Source of the DNA: Aquatica leii
Taxonomy: Eukaryota > Arthropoda > Insecta > Coleoptera > Lampyridae
Assembly (NCBI GenBank): GCA_035610365.1
Contig: CM069436.1
Coordinates: forward strand, 62,821,505 to 62,885,504
Reading direction: 5' to 3'
Length of the DNA: 64,000 nucleotides
Position numbers and translations under genes: made by a program. Below are positions 10,200 through 22,194 of the stretch, piece after piece; position 1 is the stretch's first letter; every line of letters starts with the position of its first letter. The notes under the pieces are model-generated. The model ran no database searches. It worked only from the letters and a program-made list of their open reading frames with translations, and was not told the DNA's origin.

Positions 10200-10800
10200 T
10201 TACTTTCCGTACTTTTTATCTGGTCTTTGTTTATGTTTACAACACGTTCGCGACAAATCGTCTATAATAAGCGCACATTCTTGCACTTCTGATTTTGCTG
10301 GGTCATTCTTTAGTCCATTTCTAGATACGATGTGGTCAAGGTATTGCACTTCCTTCTTAAATACATGACTCAGTTTTAGATTTGCCCTATGTAGTCGTTG
10401 GAACACTTTCAAGTTGTTCAAATGTCAGATCTTCCAACCACGATCAAGTCGTCTAGATAAACCAAGCACGTCTTCTAAGACAACCCGCCCAAGATGGTTT
10501 CTATCAAACGCTCGAACGTCACATGAGCGTTGCACAGGTCCAAGAGCATCACAGCGAACAAACCAGTTCTAATCGTAAAAGCCGTCTACCTACCAGTAAC
10601 CATTCTTTAAATCCAACGTAGAAAACCACTGTGATCCTGTGTCGTCAATGCTGTAATTTTTGGTCACGTCGTTAAGCTGTCTGTAGCTTACGGAAAACCT
10701 CGTTGATCCATCTTTTTTCTTTACTAGCACCGCTAGGGATGTCCATGAACTATTTAATCACACCTTCTCTCTATATCCGCAATTATTTGTTCAGTTCTTC
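10200..10800 (-). pseudogene. Gypsy pol reverse transcriptase fragment
   Basis: On the minus strand, in order, I read SLAVLVKKKDGSTRFS, YRQLNDVTKNYSIDD, GSQWFSTLDLKNG, then LVYLDDLIVVGRSDI and FKKEVQYLDHIVSRNGLKND. This is the Ty3/Gypsy reverse transcriptase: the KKKDGS/YR.LN region, the first catalytic aspartate in TLDLK, and the YLDD box (YLDD spans about 10440 to 10465). The spacing between motifs is shortened by deletions (the peptide between SIDD and GSQWF is lost), and frame changes occur. RNase H and integrase do not follow. It belongs with the gag fragment upstream on the same strand. Confidence 0.85.
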
Positions 10801-11189
10801 TCATTTTGCCGAAGGAAGTAGGCGTCTTGATACCGCTAGATCAACACTTTAGCTTTAGCCAGCTGGTTTTCGCTGAGGTTTTGGCACTTTGAAGTAAAAA
10901 TGACTAAAATAACACTAGAATTTACGAATCTCACAATTCGAGATACTAACGTGCATTGGTCTACCACGGTCTTCTATTTCAACGTTACTCGATTTGAATT
11001 GACATTTAAGATCCTTACTGGCATTGTGTTTTTCACTCGTATTGATGTTTTGCCAACTTTTCAACCAAGTCGCCTTCTATTGGTTCAATAACGCCAACGT
11101 AGCCTTTTCTGTGACATGGCTTGTTGAGGTTCACTTGCTTTAGTTTTTCGGGCACTTTTTTGGTTTACTTTTGGGCTTAGTACAGTGTC

Positions 11190-11860
11190 ATCTTACGTAG
11201 CTCACTTTCCCGCAGTTCCAGCACGTCACTTTTCTTTCTCGAGCTACCTACTTATTTACAGAATAGACGTTGCACTATTTCTTTAATGCTTTCTTGTGCT
11301 TGCTAGGGTATTCCTGCACAGCAGAGCTTATGGCTGCCTCGGTGTGACGCCTGTTTTGCCGCCTCAAACTCTAAAGCATGGGTTAAAGCGTCATCCAACG
11401 TCTTTGATTGAGCTAACCGATGGGTCTGCTGAGTTTCGCTGTCTCGAAGGCCGTCTACGAATGTTTTAATAGCTAATTGCTTTAAGAAGGTATCTGGTGT
11501 TGTAGGATACGCAAACCGTGTCAATCTGGCGGTGTCGGCCTCAAACTCTTTAAGTCTTTCCGCAGCTTTCTAAACACGACTTCTTATTTGGGTGAAATCA
11601 AAAGTTTGTAATTTTCTTGCTGGTGGTCAGGAACAGTCTGCAAAATTCCGAGCGCTTCTTTACGTACAGTCACTATTAAAGACGTCGCTTTCTGCTTGTT
11701 GCTCCATCCATTAGCTATAGCTATGGCTATGCACGTTCACGACGTTATATTTCTATTTTCACTGGCACAATTAATTTATTTAAACCGTCAAAGTTTTCTT
11801 ACTTCCTTTGTTGCAGATTTATCCGGTTGCAGACATTCTGACATATTGCAACAGCAAATA
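11190..11860 (-). pseudogene. Gypsy gag fragment with altered zinc knuckle
   Basis: The minus strand reads LQTVPDHQQENYKLLISPK, KAAERLKEFEADTARL, then TRFAYPTTPDTFLKQLAIKT and FVDGLRDSETQQTHRLAQSK, the retrotransposon gag capsid pattern (LAYPTAP..FVDAL.D). Downstream, RKVTCWNCGKVSYVR followed by a stop and HC is a CCHC nucleic-acid-binding knuckle with Tyr in place of His. A start may lie near 11850 (MSECLQPDKSATKE), but the link is broken. It is one element with the pol fragment at 10200 to 10800; LTRs were not found. Confidence 0.75.
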
Positions 11861-12289
11861 CGTTTTCTGATTTCAGTCGACTGACATCTGTAATATACAA
11901 CACCATAGTAAAGTGAAGTTTGCTGCCTCGATGCTTATAACAATACATTGACTACGCTTCAGTAGAATACTTTAGAGTTTATAGAGAAATCCACATAAAG
12001 TATGACTATTCCTTCTGCCAAATATTTTTTTGAAGTACTACAGTTTGTGAATATTATATTTATTAACCTTTTATTTATCAGAATCATGGCGGTTTTTTTA
12101 CCGGTATATACTCTAATGTCATATTAAAGACTTTTTTCTATTCCAAACCAATCATTTTATGCGATTTAGTCTTTTTTTGAATTTCTCCAAAACGACAAAA
12201 TGCCTTTTTGAAGAAATGAACAAAATTTTTGAACGAAAAACTGTTTCAATTTTTTTTCTGCATTAAGAAGGCGTTTTCAGTCACGAAAT

Positions 12290-13040
12290 TGTCATGAAAG
12301 TAAACTGTAATCTACTTTCGGTTATCAAGTATGCTGAAGTTAGAAGCATTGACGACAAGCCTCATAGTGGCCGACCAAAGAAAACCTCAATTGCGTGTGC
12401 ACTTCTACTGTAAGCAGAAGACTCGTTATATTTGAACTAAAAGGATGTAGGGCAAGCGGACGGTATCATTTGTTTTGGGCTAAAGAACACAAAAAATAGA
12501 TTACAAAGCAGTGGTTCTTCCACTGCTTCGTAATCTATTTTTCGTGCTATTTAGTGATCGATTTTCAGTATCAATAACCATAATGGAAATCTGTATGTCA
12601 GATTTTTTGGAGAAATATTTTTCTCAAAGTGTGTAATTCCAACAATTAAACATTCAACGTCCGTCATTGTATGGGGTCTGTTGAAAGAGATGGTCGCCCA
12701 CATGTCGTCCCTAGAATCCTGAACGCCGTTAAAACTTTGAAGTACTCTAGTACAAGGTGCAATCTAGTGGCATCGTCTTGTTTGGAGAATAAAAGTGTAT
12801 TTTTAGAACGATAATCTTCTTTGTCATAGAGCTAAGTTGGTATGATAAACCTGACCTAAACTCAATATAGAATTTGTGGCAAAAGATATTATACATCACA
12901 TCGAAAGGAAAACCTAGAGAAAAACACACGTAATCGAATCAATTATACGCGCATGGTTTCAAGAGGAACTAAGCAAACTGATCAATTTCATCCCGAAAAG
13001 ATGTGCAACGCTTATCAAAAACAAGGGCTGACTAATTCAA
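12290..13040 (+). pseudogene. Tc1 transposase, decayed
   Basis: Three frames together give VRSIDDKPHSGRPKKTS (the linker between DNA-binding and catalytic domains), SGRYHLFWAKEHKK, FSDRFSVSI, GNLYVRFFGE, VIPTIKHSTSVIVWGL, NLLCHRAKLV, DLNSI.NLWQKI and WFQEELSKLISSIPKRCATL. This is the Tc1 order SGRPRKT, F.DE..F, VMVWG, DNAPCHRAK, DLNPIENLW and the C-terminal helix. The first catalytic Asp-Glu is altered (FSDR) and the DNAP part is degenerate. Stops and frameshifts are frequent, so the copy is old. Confidence 0.7.
12489..12544. repeat. Perfect-looking hairpin inside the Tc1 gene
   Basis: Arms of about 23 bp (aatagattacaaagcagtgg and its inverse, one mismatch) flank the 5 nt loop ttctt. In the Tc1 protein this position should hold a WTVEQWS-type segment only once. 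The hairpin therefore looks like a local inverted duplication of coding sequence. Confidence 0.75.
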
Positions 13041-13171
13041 TATTAAAACTAGTAGATAACGTGTCGTTTATAATGTTGAAAGACTTCTTTAATTAACCTT
13101 TTAAAAAATTGTATTTTAAATTAATACCTTTTTTATTTCTGTATTTATATAAGAACTTTTTAAACGCACTG

Positions 13172-15448
13172 TTGTGATGACGTCTCTTTTAGCTATAGTC
13201 AACGAATATAAAAGGAGCGCATTCTACGAAATATAGAATGTCAAATTTTCAAAGGCAGGTTCTCTTTATTCTACTTTTTATAAAGTTTTTCTTGCATGAC
13301 TTTTCTGTTTTTTAATTTTTTGGATTGTGATAGTGTTTTTTTTAGTCAGACCTTACTATCTTTATCTTGTTCTAAAGAACAAATTCGTACAGTAAATTTA
13401 TCGAAATCTGCTATCCTACCTTTTGAAAAAATCGTAACTTCGATGACAAGACAATTACCGTAAAGGATCAGTCACAATTTTTGTATTCCATACGAATGAT
13501 TTCTATGCAGAACTAGAAAATGGCTTTATTTTAGGTTGTAGGTCAAGTGGCACAGTAAGTTAACATTCACAATTATAACATTTACATTTCGTGAAGATAA
13601 TTTAAAAAAACTACAAACTAATTATTACTATACTACATATAGGTACGCGAAACTGACATTACTTCAATATAGACTTGGATATTTACACCTTAATGCAAAC
13701 TTATATATAACCGCCTACTGATACAAATAAAGGAACTCCCACATACAAAGCTTTAAATATTCTTTTATTATAACCGTCTTTATCTTATGTAAGTGAATTA
13801 TTTTAAAATGATCCAACACTTTTTACAAATGCCACATACTATATCTTAACCAGAACTTTTGTAATTTTCCGGTTTTATCATCTATTCAACATCTTCGTCA
13901 AATTTCCTTGATGTCTGGAGCTTTTACATCATTACATCAGTATAAGAAGGATTATAATAAATCTGAGCATTGTATTTATTGCTCCAGACCCCGTTACATG
14001 ACGGAAACTGAACAATGCAACAATAAGTTTTATTAAATTTTATCACAGCCTAGGTAGATTAGTAATCACGTAACCAGAATAAAGGTAAGAAAATAAGATG
14101 TTAGAGCAATATGTACATACAATATCATGCCAATGATATTCTAAACACTAAATAGAGTGACGTTATCCAACTGAAATAAATTTTAAGCAAAATAGTGCAG
14201 TAACTTGATTATCGATTACGGATAGTTATTGTATAAATATGAGATAGAGCTGTACGTTTATAATCCAAAATGATAAAACATTTGTAATATAAGCGCATGC
14301 TTGGCACTGGTGCATTGCTGCAGTTCGTCTATTACGATCTCGTAGTTGTTTTGCACGTTTTTTCCGGGTTTCGAAGTATAGATCATTTGAATTATAACGG
14401 TGTTGCAGTTTCTCCTTTGTGAATTTCTCTTTTAGTTTTTTCCTGGTAAGTTTTTCCTTGATATTTTTACACACCGCATCAGCGCGAATCCGTAGAATGT
14501 TTCATTAAATTAATTTAATACGAAATTTGCATTTATGCAATTTTCGAATTTTGCATATTAAATTACAAATATTACAATTCATTATTAAACACTCCTTGTA
14601 AATTTATTATTTCTTACGAAACAATATAATTAAGACGGCGTTGCATTGTATGTTCGCTCTTCTATTGTTGCTCAGCTCCTTATTAATATTTAATACGGTA
14701 TTTTATAAAACATGAACTAATTTTATTAAATCTTCTGGAACGTAAATTTAACAGAATCAAGATATTTTGGAATTTACTATTGTACTAACGCAACTGTACA
14801 TAAAATACGATTACGTACTTTTTTTAAATAGTATTTTTGTATCTGAGATAAATAGAAAATTTAATTAGATAATGTTTAAATATACGCGTGAACATTGCAA
14901 ATTTTAAATCAATACAAAGGATTAAATGGAGTAGTCCTTGAAATCTGGGAAGAAGTTTAACACGCCCATGTAAGGGGTTTCAGGAAATCTAATGCGTTTG
15001 CAGCTGTGACAGTACATTGAAAAAGTTTCAATGCCAGAAGTCATTTTAGTTTCGAAAAAAAAACATTAAGTGGTTGACAATTTTAATAGTACAGACATTT
15101 TTTTCTTGTAACAGGCTTCTCCCGCTTTCATGGGACATGGGCATTATCGATACTTGCTGCAAGTAAAACACAGCTATACAATATGAATAATTGTTTATTG
15201 CTTTTTTTATCTTTGTAATTTTGGTCCTTCGATAAAACTTGATACTTCAGCTTTTTGCATAACATCCGCTTAACTGTATTGTGTGCAGAGGTACAATTGG
15301 TTCTTTTTGGATCAATGTTTTTTTTTACATTCTTTTGCAGGAGGAGTATCTTTCTCACGGCAATAAACTTGCCACGTTATCTCATACTTAAATCTGAAAC
15401 CAATAATTTTTTTTCGGTCTTTTATCTGCAGTAATCACTTTCTATTAG
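13172..15448. other. AT-rich stretch with one basic ORF
   Basis: No transposon end or family is recognised. The minus strand at 14226 to 14474 encodes an 82-residue frame beginning MCKNIKEKLTRKKLKEKF. It is rich in Lys, Arg and Glu, and could be the coiled-coil start of a gag-like protein, but it has no diagnostic motif. The minus strand at 15128 to 15358 reads NTVKRMLCKKLKYQVLSKDQ, which faintly resembles a mariner DNA-binding linker. Confidence 0.3.
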
Positions 15449-15708
15449 TTCGAACATATTTGAATCGCTTATTTCAGAGACAACCTAAGTCACATTTTGG
15501 TCATTTTTAATTTATTGCACATTAACAAGTATTTTTAGGGGTAACACTGAATTTAATTCAGAAAGAAGTGACGTAAGCATAAAATCATCTTTGGTTTTAT
15601 AATGATTTAAAATATTCGAAACAATTTTAGTTCGGAAGTTTTTTTCACCTTCTGAAACCTGTCAAAATGTGACAGGTTGTTTCTGAAATAAACGATTCAT
15701 TTATGATA
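15449..15708. mobile_element. ~255 bp MITE related to the adjacent mariner
   Basis: The left end carries ttgaatcgcttatttcagag and the right end its inverse complement. The arms match over about 35 to 40 bp. A third copy of the same motif lies in direct orientation with the left arm at about 15730 to 15770, next to the mariner transposase relic. The MITE is therefore likely a deletion derivative of that mariner family. Confidence 0.65.
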
Positions 15709-16039
15709 TCTCTAACATACTGTTTGATACAATTGAATCGCTTATTTCAGAAACAACCTAAGTCACATTTTTTTTAGCAAGTGAAAAAAACTTAATCTAA
15801 ACTAACATTAAAGTTAAACACGTTTAACACTAACACTAACAGGTTTAACTTTAATGTCCGTCGTTTTTCTTTGTATATAGATTTAAATTTTAATTCGACT
15901 GACTTAATAATTTTAACTAGAATAAGTAATAATATTAGACGTATGCTTGTTGGACCAGTGGACTGTCTCCACTCATAACCTTTTTTTTGGCCTGTAGAAG
16001 TGCACACTAGAGGCACGAAACGTAGCCATAAAAATAGTT

Positions 16040-16990
16040 TAGAGCGGTTTTTATTGCCCCTCCTAAGGAAGATAAGATCTAGTACTAATTGCAACTTGTA
16101 GTTCTTGTAAATTTTAGGGGTCTTGACGTAACACTTTTTCTTTAAGTAAACCTCAAAGAAAAAAATCTAACGGTGTTAAGTCAGGAGATCTCGGTGGCCA
16201 CTCACAGAAAGGACTGTTTCGCCCTATCCAACAGCTTTCGAAATTTTTATTTAGCCAGTTTCTTATCAAACGAGCGTTATGAACAGGACTACCATCTAAC
16301 TGTAACTTTAAATTAAGACGGTACCTAAATGGTAAATCGTTCTTAAACTCATTTTCAAGAAAATTAAAAAAACTTAACCGCATTCAAGTTACCGTCAAAG
16401 AAAAATGGACTAATTATTCTGTCGCATAGTATTCCACACCAAACGTTAATTTTTTGAGAATATTGTCTTCTTGCATTTATGATGATTTCTGGATTTCGAG
16501 GTAACCAGTGACGACAATTTTGACTCGGAACCATTGTTTAAGTATTCTCCTTGCAGCCAATAGCAAAATTCTAATCTTTTTTCTTCATCTCCTGGTTTCA
16601 ATGTATGGGAAAGTTTTGGTTAAAAAGCTTTTATTTTGTTTTGTTTCAGGCATTTTCTTATACTTTCTCTGGGTATATTAAGGTACAAACTAGTCGTTCT
16701 TATACTATTTCGGGGATTTTCGTTAAAATATTGCAAAATTTGGTTGTTATTTTGAAAAAGTTCACGGCGTTCATTTTGCCTTGTTTTAAGAAAATTTTTG
16801 GAAACCGATAAAGTTTCATCGAAAATATTATTTATGCGCTGCACAGTACTTCAACTTGCTGGTCTATCTGGATGTCTAATGTTGAATTCTGCCGCAGCTT
16901 CTGCTACCCAGCGTACGTTGTCGCCAATAAGACGAACAATTTCTGTTTTTTCTCTTCAACTTAAATTTTCTATAATTATAATGATTAACA
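16040..16990 (-). pseudogene. Mariner transposase (DUF4817 type), decayed
   Basis: On the minus strand, from 16990 downward, I read REKTEIVRLIGDNVRWVAEA, AAEFNIRHPDRPAS, STVQRINNIFDETLSVSKNF, then RNSIRTTSLYLNIPRESIRK. After a degenerate stretch it reads LKLQLDGSPVHNARLIRNWL, WIGRNSPFCEWPPRSPDL, TPLDFFL and LLKEKVLRQDP. This covers helix-turn-helix, linker and the last two catalytic regions (LDG and TPLD). The Asp of TPLD is retained. The middle, with the first catalytic Asp, is broken. Its left TIR is probably the motif at 15730 to 15770. No right TIR is visible, so the 5' end is lost. Confidence 0.8.
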
Positions 16991-16999
16991 GTTTAATTT

Positions 17000-19900
17000 G
17001 TATTAAGTACAAACAAGTTCTTATATCGATTTAGACTTTATTTATTTGACATTATAAACACTTCATCTCTTTTCCATAGCCAACTTTGAATTTTTGAAAA
17101 TAAATTGGTACCTAGTGTGCATTTTTAATTCTTCTATAAAATCGTTATTACTTAATAAATAATACAGGTTCGTTTTCAGAGGTGTTCAGTCCATTTGCGT
17201 ACACAGATTAAAAAAAAAATGTTCTGTTTCTGGAAACTGTCATAGTAGGCTTTGGGTTTTATATCAACCAGGCCATTTTTACTGAAAATGTGCACTTTGT
17301 CAAGCACAATTCATAAGCTACAGACTGACCCTAAAACAAATAGTAATAGTAATAGTAATATATATTAATTAATAGTTTTTTCGATTTTAGGACCAGTTTC
17401 AGAACATTAACCCCAAACGGTTGGTTGGTATTAGATGACCATTTATTCCAACGGTCTTTTGGCGACTTTTACTTCTTTGATATTCTTCTAGTTCTTGTTT
17501 ACTATGGGTAATTTATTTTCTGGTATCTTTCGTATTGTTCGCAAGTACTTTATACAGGCCTGACTTCTGGTCTTCGGTTATTATTATATAACAAGCACGG
17601 TAAATGACGATTACCTACGACGGTTGTTGCGATTGAGTCATTATCACTATTTAGTAGTTGTGTTGCTAACTATGCTGTATGAGTGTATGCTCTGATTGCG
17701 ACGATAACAGGTCTCAGCCGGAGCTCTAACAGGAGGATTCGTAGGCGCACTTGTAGGGATGCAGTCTTTCTGTTCTTTCCACTTAGGGGCTAAGACTTTA
17801 GCCCTCTCAACTTTCGAGGTTCCGACACCAATGAATAAGGCACAAAAAAGACGTTTTTCGTTCAGCGCCAGATTCATATGTAGGCCGTCGTATACTTTTT
17901 TCTTTTCAATATTTGTATATCTACTGTCTTCAATCAGAATCGTTCTTTGCCTAAAAGCGTAGGATCTGGTAGTTGGCCAAAATCAGACTACCATTGTTAT
18001 AAAATCCTAAGCATATTGAACCACTTACAGCAAATAAATAAAATAAAATTACCGTACGGGTACGGACAAATCTTTAGTTCCACACTTATCACTCAACAGA
18101 GTTCATCTATTACTCAATACAAGTATAGGAATTCGGTAGAGATTGTTATAACCTATAGTCATACTGAGATACTTAAAAAATGTCTCAAAGAAATTCTTCC
18201 TGCTATCACATACAGAGCGAAACTTGTAATTGGATGAATATGTTTCACTGCAGGGGCCAACTTCACGCGATCAAGTGTTTTATCTAACGCACTTTATAAA
18301 ACTAGCCTAACACTGTATACAAGGATATCTAAAAGCATTTTGTTTTGATTTTTTTACAAATCTAGCAGTACAATTACATATAATTAGGCCTAAAACTCTT
18401 AAAAAGATTAAACCATAAATACAAGAATTTGATATCTTCTTAACGACTGACACGTAATTGATTTAATGAGCGTGAACTTTAAAACATTTGTTAGATTATA
18501 GTCTTTTACTAGGTGTAGCAATTTTTTTACATTTTTCTTTTTTAGGGAATGTAGAACCTCTACGATCTGAATGTTTAAAGAAAATAGGTGTGTCATAATT
18601 TTATTTTCGTTTTACACTTATTGTTTCCATTGGTGTTAGTATAGAAGTGTCTATAATGTGATGGTACTAAAATGTAAATAACGGTTCGTTTCATCTCACT
18701 TTCCACTTGTTTTTCAAAGGTTTTATAATTTATAGGTAATTTAAACGTAAAATTTGTAATAAATAAAATATCACGGTGTTTTTTTATCAAGGAAATTCAA
18801 CGGTTATGCTTAACCATCAATTGGATACCTTGACGTTTATGACTGTATCAAGGCAACGTTAGTTCATTGTAGTAATAAAAGTTAATGCTCACTCTTATAT
18901 ATTGTGTTTATTTTATTGTTCCTTTCAAAAACTATTAACTGTAAATGATGGAAATTCATGCTTCGACAAATAAGGAAAAGATTGTATTAAACCGAAAAAA
19001 ACAGTTGGGTTTTTTGTTTTGGTTTGAATACACTAAGCAGTATGTTTAATGTTGTGGTTTTCACATCCTACGATCTCATTTAGTTGTTCAAGGCATCGAA
19101 GTCTCTTAAGCTGGGGTATACATTTTACAAATTTTTTCTAACTTAATTTATGCTTTGCATTTTTTTAATATATTATAACTTTTATTTATATTTTTTATGG
19201 ATTTCCAATGAAAAAACAAGATTTTTATAAATTAACTTCTGTGTACGATGATTAAAATTAGAATTATTTTTGTCTTGTAGTATTTTTTCGAACAATAGAA
19301 TGTTGTATTCAACTCGTTTTTCCTATGTGGAGTTTTAAGCCCGTTGTTTCACTTGGATTTAAAAATCTCCACTCGTAAAAAACGGCCAATTTACACTGCA
19401 ACTGTAACAAAAAATGTTTTTCTTTTGTAAAAATCACAAAAAAATTTAGATATTGTTTCTCTATCACTATTATTAACCATTCTATACTACGAACTACTGC
19501 ATCGTATAATTTTGCTTCAGTCATAATGGCTTCATGGTGTGTCGCCTATCTAGTTAGACAAACTTCGCGTAGTTTCTGTTTGTTATTATCAGCTGTCAAA
19601 TTAAACTGATAACGATGCTTTTTTTAAATGTTGTCATTTGTTTGTTGTGACATCACTGACTATTTCTAAAACTGGTTGATATAATTTTTATTGTAGATTG
19701 TTGTATAGTATTTTAATTAATTTTCACTGATATTTGGCAAGGCTTCGAAAAAAAAGCCAAAAACTTGCTTGAGCTAGTAGGCTGCTGTGGAACAAACAAT
19801 TGGTAATAATAATAGGATAAATTTTCCTTAACTACATTGCTTATTTAACGTTTTGCATTGGTATAGACTGGGCCTTGGCTCCCCCTCGGAGTGCGCTACT

Positions 19901-20165
19901 GATCAAGAGTAATAACGAGACTACGTTATACAAGATTTACCAAGAACTTGTTCAAACTGCAAAATCTTTACAGACTGTTGACATGTTGCTATGTTTAGTC
20001 AATTTTCATTAAAAATAAATTTAACAAAGACATTAAAATTTAGCAATAATGTTTTTTTATTTATATAAAATAAAACTTTTTTATAAATTCACTTTTTATG
20101 AATTTACTCATGTTTTATAAAAATCAAGAAATTTTTGGGAAAACGTTTTTAGTTCATTTGAATTA
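17000..20165. other. Non-coding stretch without assigned element
   Basis: A short trinucleotide run (agt-aat type) lies at 17339 to 17358. The segment 17640 to 17880 is less AT-rich and has a minus-strand frame with KVLAPKWKEQKDCIPTSAPT, which I cannot assign. At 19873 to 19902, read on the minus strand, the sequence starts cagtagcgcactccgagg, which has the look of a hAT terminus. I found no partner end. Confidence 0.3.
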
Positions 20166-20171
20166 TATACA

Positions 20172-20520
20172 TTAAAAGTTTAATGTATTGAAGAGTACCA
20201 ACTCAATTATAGTTATTTCATTTCCCCAAATTACGTTATGATAATCATACTGTCCTTGTATAAAATACAACTTAATAGCTGGCCACGATTTAATTAATCT
20301 TTCTAAACACATGTTTATAGATAGCCATCGCGTGGGGACCTGTCGCGAAATTTTGTTCATAATTCAAATATAGAAATTCTAAGTATTCTTTTAATTTCTC
20401 ATTTTACTGCTTACGTTAAACTCTCTATAAATTTTTGACATTACATTTTCAACATCAAATTGTAACAGTTTGCAAAAATACTTGGCAATATCTATAATAT
20501 CGCAGTATCAATTTAAAAAA
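20172..20520 (-). pseudogene. hAT transposase fragment
   Basis: The minus strand reads ENVMSKIYREFNVSSKMRN, KEYLEFLYL, then ISRQVPTRWLSINMCLERLI and KSWPAIKLYF. The motif HVPTRWLSL..ALERLLKSWPALKSYF is typical of the middle of DUF4371/ZMYM-like hAT transposases, just upstream of the insertion domain. Frameshifts separate the parts, and neither the catalytic DDE residues nor the C-terminal dimerisation domain are seen. Confidence 0.7.
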
Positions 20521-22190
20521 AAATTAATTTAGATATATTTAAATGTATTGACACTAATTCCCTGCCACATTATCACCAATATGTACGGATTTTTTAAAAC
20601 AAATTAGCGTTTGTTATGCTATGATGTACTTTTCGACGCTTGTTACATAAATTACTATTGTGCTATTGATTTAGGTTTTGTCATTTTGCAATGAATATTG
20701 CTTGCAATAGTAGCAGCAGAAAAAAAAGCTAAAATAGTTACAGCATTATTGTAACTTAGAGAATGTTTATTGTTTATATAGTATATATAGTATACATTTC
20801 CTAATTCTAGATGATTTTACTTGGTAAACTTAATTTTTAACAGATTATGTCTACTGCTGTTTGACTAGGTTTAAATTGATTAGACGCTGTCATATTTTAA
20901 GTTTGAAGTTAGGAGCAGTTAAAAGGTCGTTTTCTTTGAATATCAAAGTTTTTTATTTTTTTTTTTTTGAATTGTGACCATAGGGATTTATCTTGAAATG
21001 ATACCTTGTCTGAGATTTTGTAGTCGTACAAGCAATTGTTTGTTTTTAGTAATAAATTAAACATTTTTCTGCAAAATTTACATTGCTATTTTTTGATCAA
21101 AAGATGAACTAATAAGTTAGATAATTAAACCAGGAAATCTACCTTAGCTACAATATTATTATGGCTTTTGACAATATTACTATAGAGTCTCGCACATTTT
21201 TTTTTTTTTTTTGATTGAGACTTAAAGAAATTGTGTGTTTATTCCATTAAAGAACGAGTGAAAATTTTTACGTCATACGACAGAAAAAATGCCGCACAAT
21301 TCTTAAAATGTACGCCACTTTCCGTACAACATGATGCTTTAATTCTGAGCATCATAAACTTGTGAGAATTTTTTTTTTTTGATATGATAGAAGATTTGAA
21401 AACTCATCTATGTTTGGCAATAGAAGATGTGCAGCCCGCTTGAATTTTCTTGCGGATCAATTTAATCTTTTGGAAAGTAGTTGCTTCGGGGCTTTAAAAA
21501 TGGAAAAGTGTAAATCATACAGCACTAAAAATTTGTACAAATTAGTACATTTAATATTTAGGTTAAATAGGTCAGGCAGGAGAAAATCCATATAAAATTC
21601 TAATAGCTCACACACAATTACTGACTGTCTGAGCTCGAATGGTGGGGAGCAACATCTTTGGATCATTTTTGTTGATGGGCATATTTGGATCTGCTTCAGA
21701 TGGCTAGTGCTGCAATTATATCCACGTTTTTAAAAAAAAAAATCTCGACCTTACTCTTCTCGATTCTTTTTTTGAGATATTTTATTAAATTAAGTATACA
21801 ATAATGTCTAATAGGTTAAGATAAGGTTTTTTAAACTGCCAGGCTGTTTTTTTCTTATTTTTGGGGGAGTTGGGTCTTAAAGATATGATCTTATTAAATT
21901 TTTTGAACTTGCCGTTTCTGGTAAATTAGATTTCTAAGCAGTTTAGGAAAGTTAAAACGCAGATAAAAATAAAATTAATATTAGCTAGGTATTTGATTTG
22001 ATAGCTCTTTTAGCAAATGAATAAAGATGAACGTGCTACAAGGAAAACCGCACCTAAGGTTAAACTGGAAACTGATGTTTCTTCAAACATTGTTAGCAAT
22101 GTTTACTCGAACGGTTTGCCAAACCGAAAATTCGCTTTCAAAGTCGACAGATAGTAATCTTAACCAATAGAATAAAAAGGTTAAAAAGCC
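20521..22190. other. AT-rich stretch with poly(T) tracts
   Basis: Runs of T occur at about 20950, 21200 and 21370, as would be left by poly(A) tails of minus-strand retroposons. No coding sequence is recognised. A plus-strand frame at 21410 (FGNRRCAARLNFLADQF) is open for 61 codons but matches no family I know. Confidence 0.35.
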
Positions 22191-22194
22191 TTGT

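Larger units (their letters stand above)
12042..13171 (+). mobile_element. Tc1-like transposon relic
   Basis: The transposase relic is followed by an end reading ttaaacgcactg at 13160 to 13171, which resembles a Tc1-type terminus (cagtgcgttta inward). The matching left end is not clear. The tacagtttgtgaat at about 12040 is a weak candidate, so the left boundary is approximate. Confidence 0.45.

Noticed and set aside
14226-14474. Basic 82-codon frame as a gene
   Set aside because: Low-complexity Lys/Arg/Glu text without conserved motif or splice context.
19873-19902. GC-rich motif like a hAT terminus on the minus strand
   Set aside because: No partner terminus or target duplication was found. 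A similar single motif occurs near 46940.
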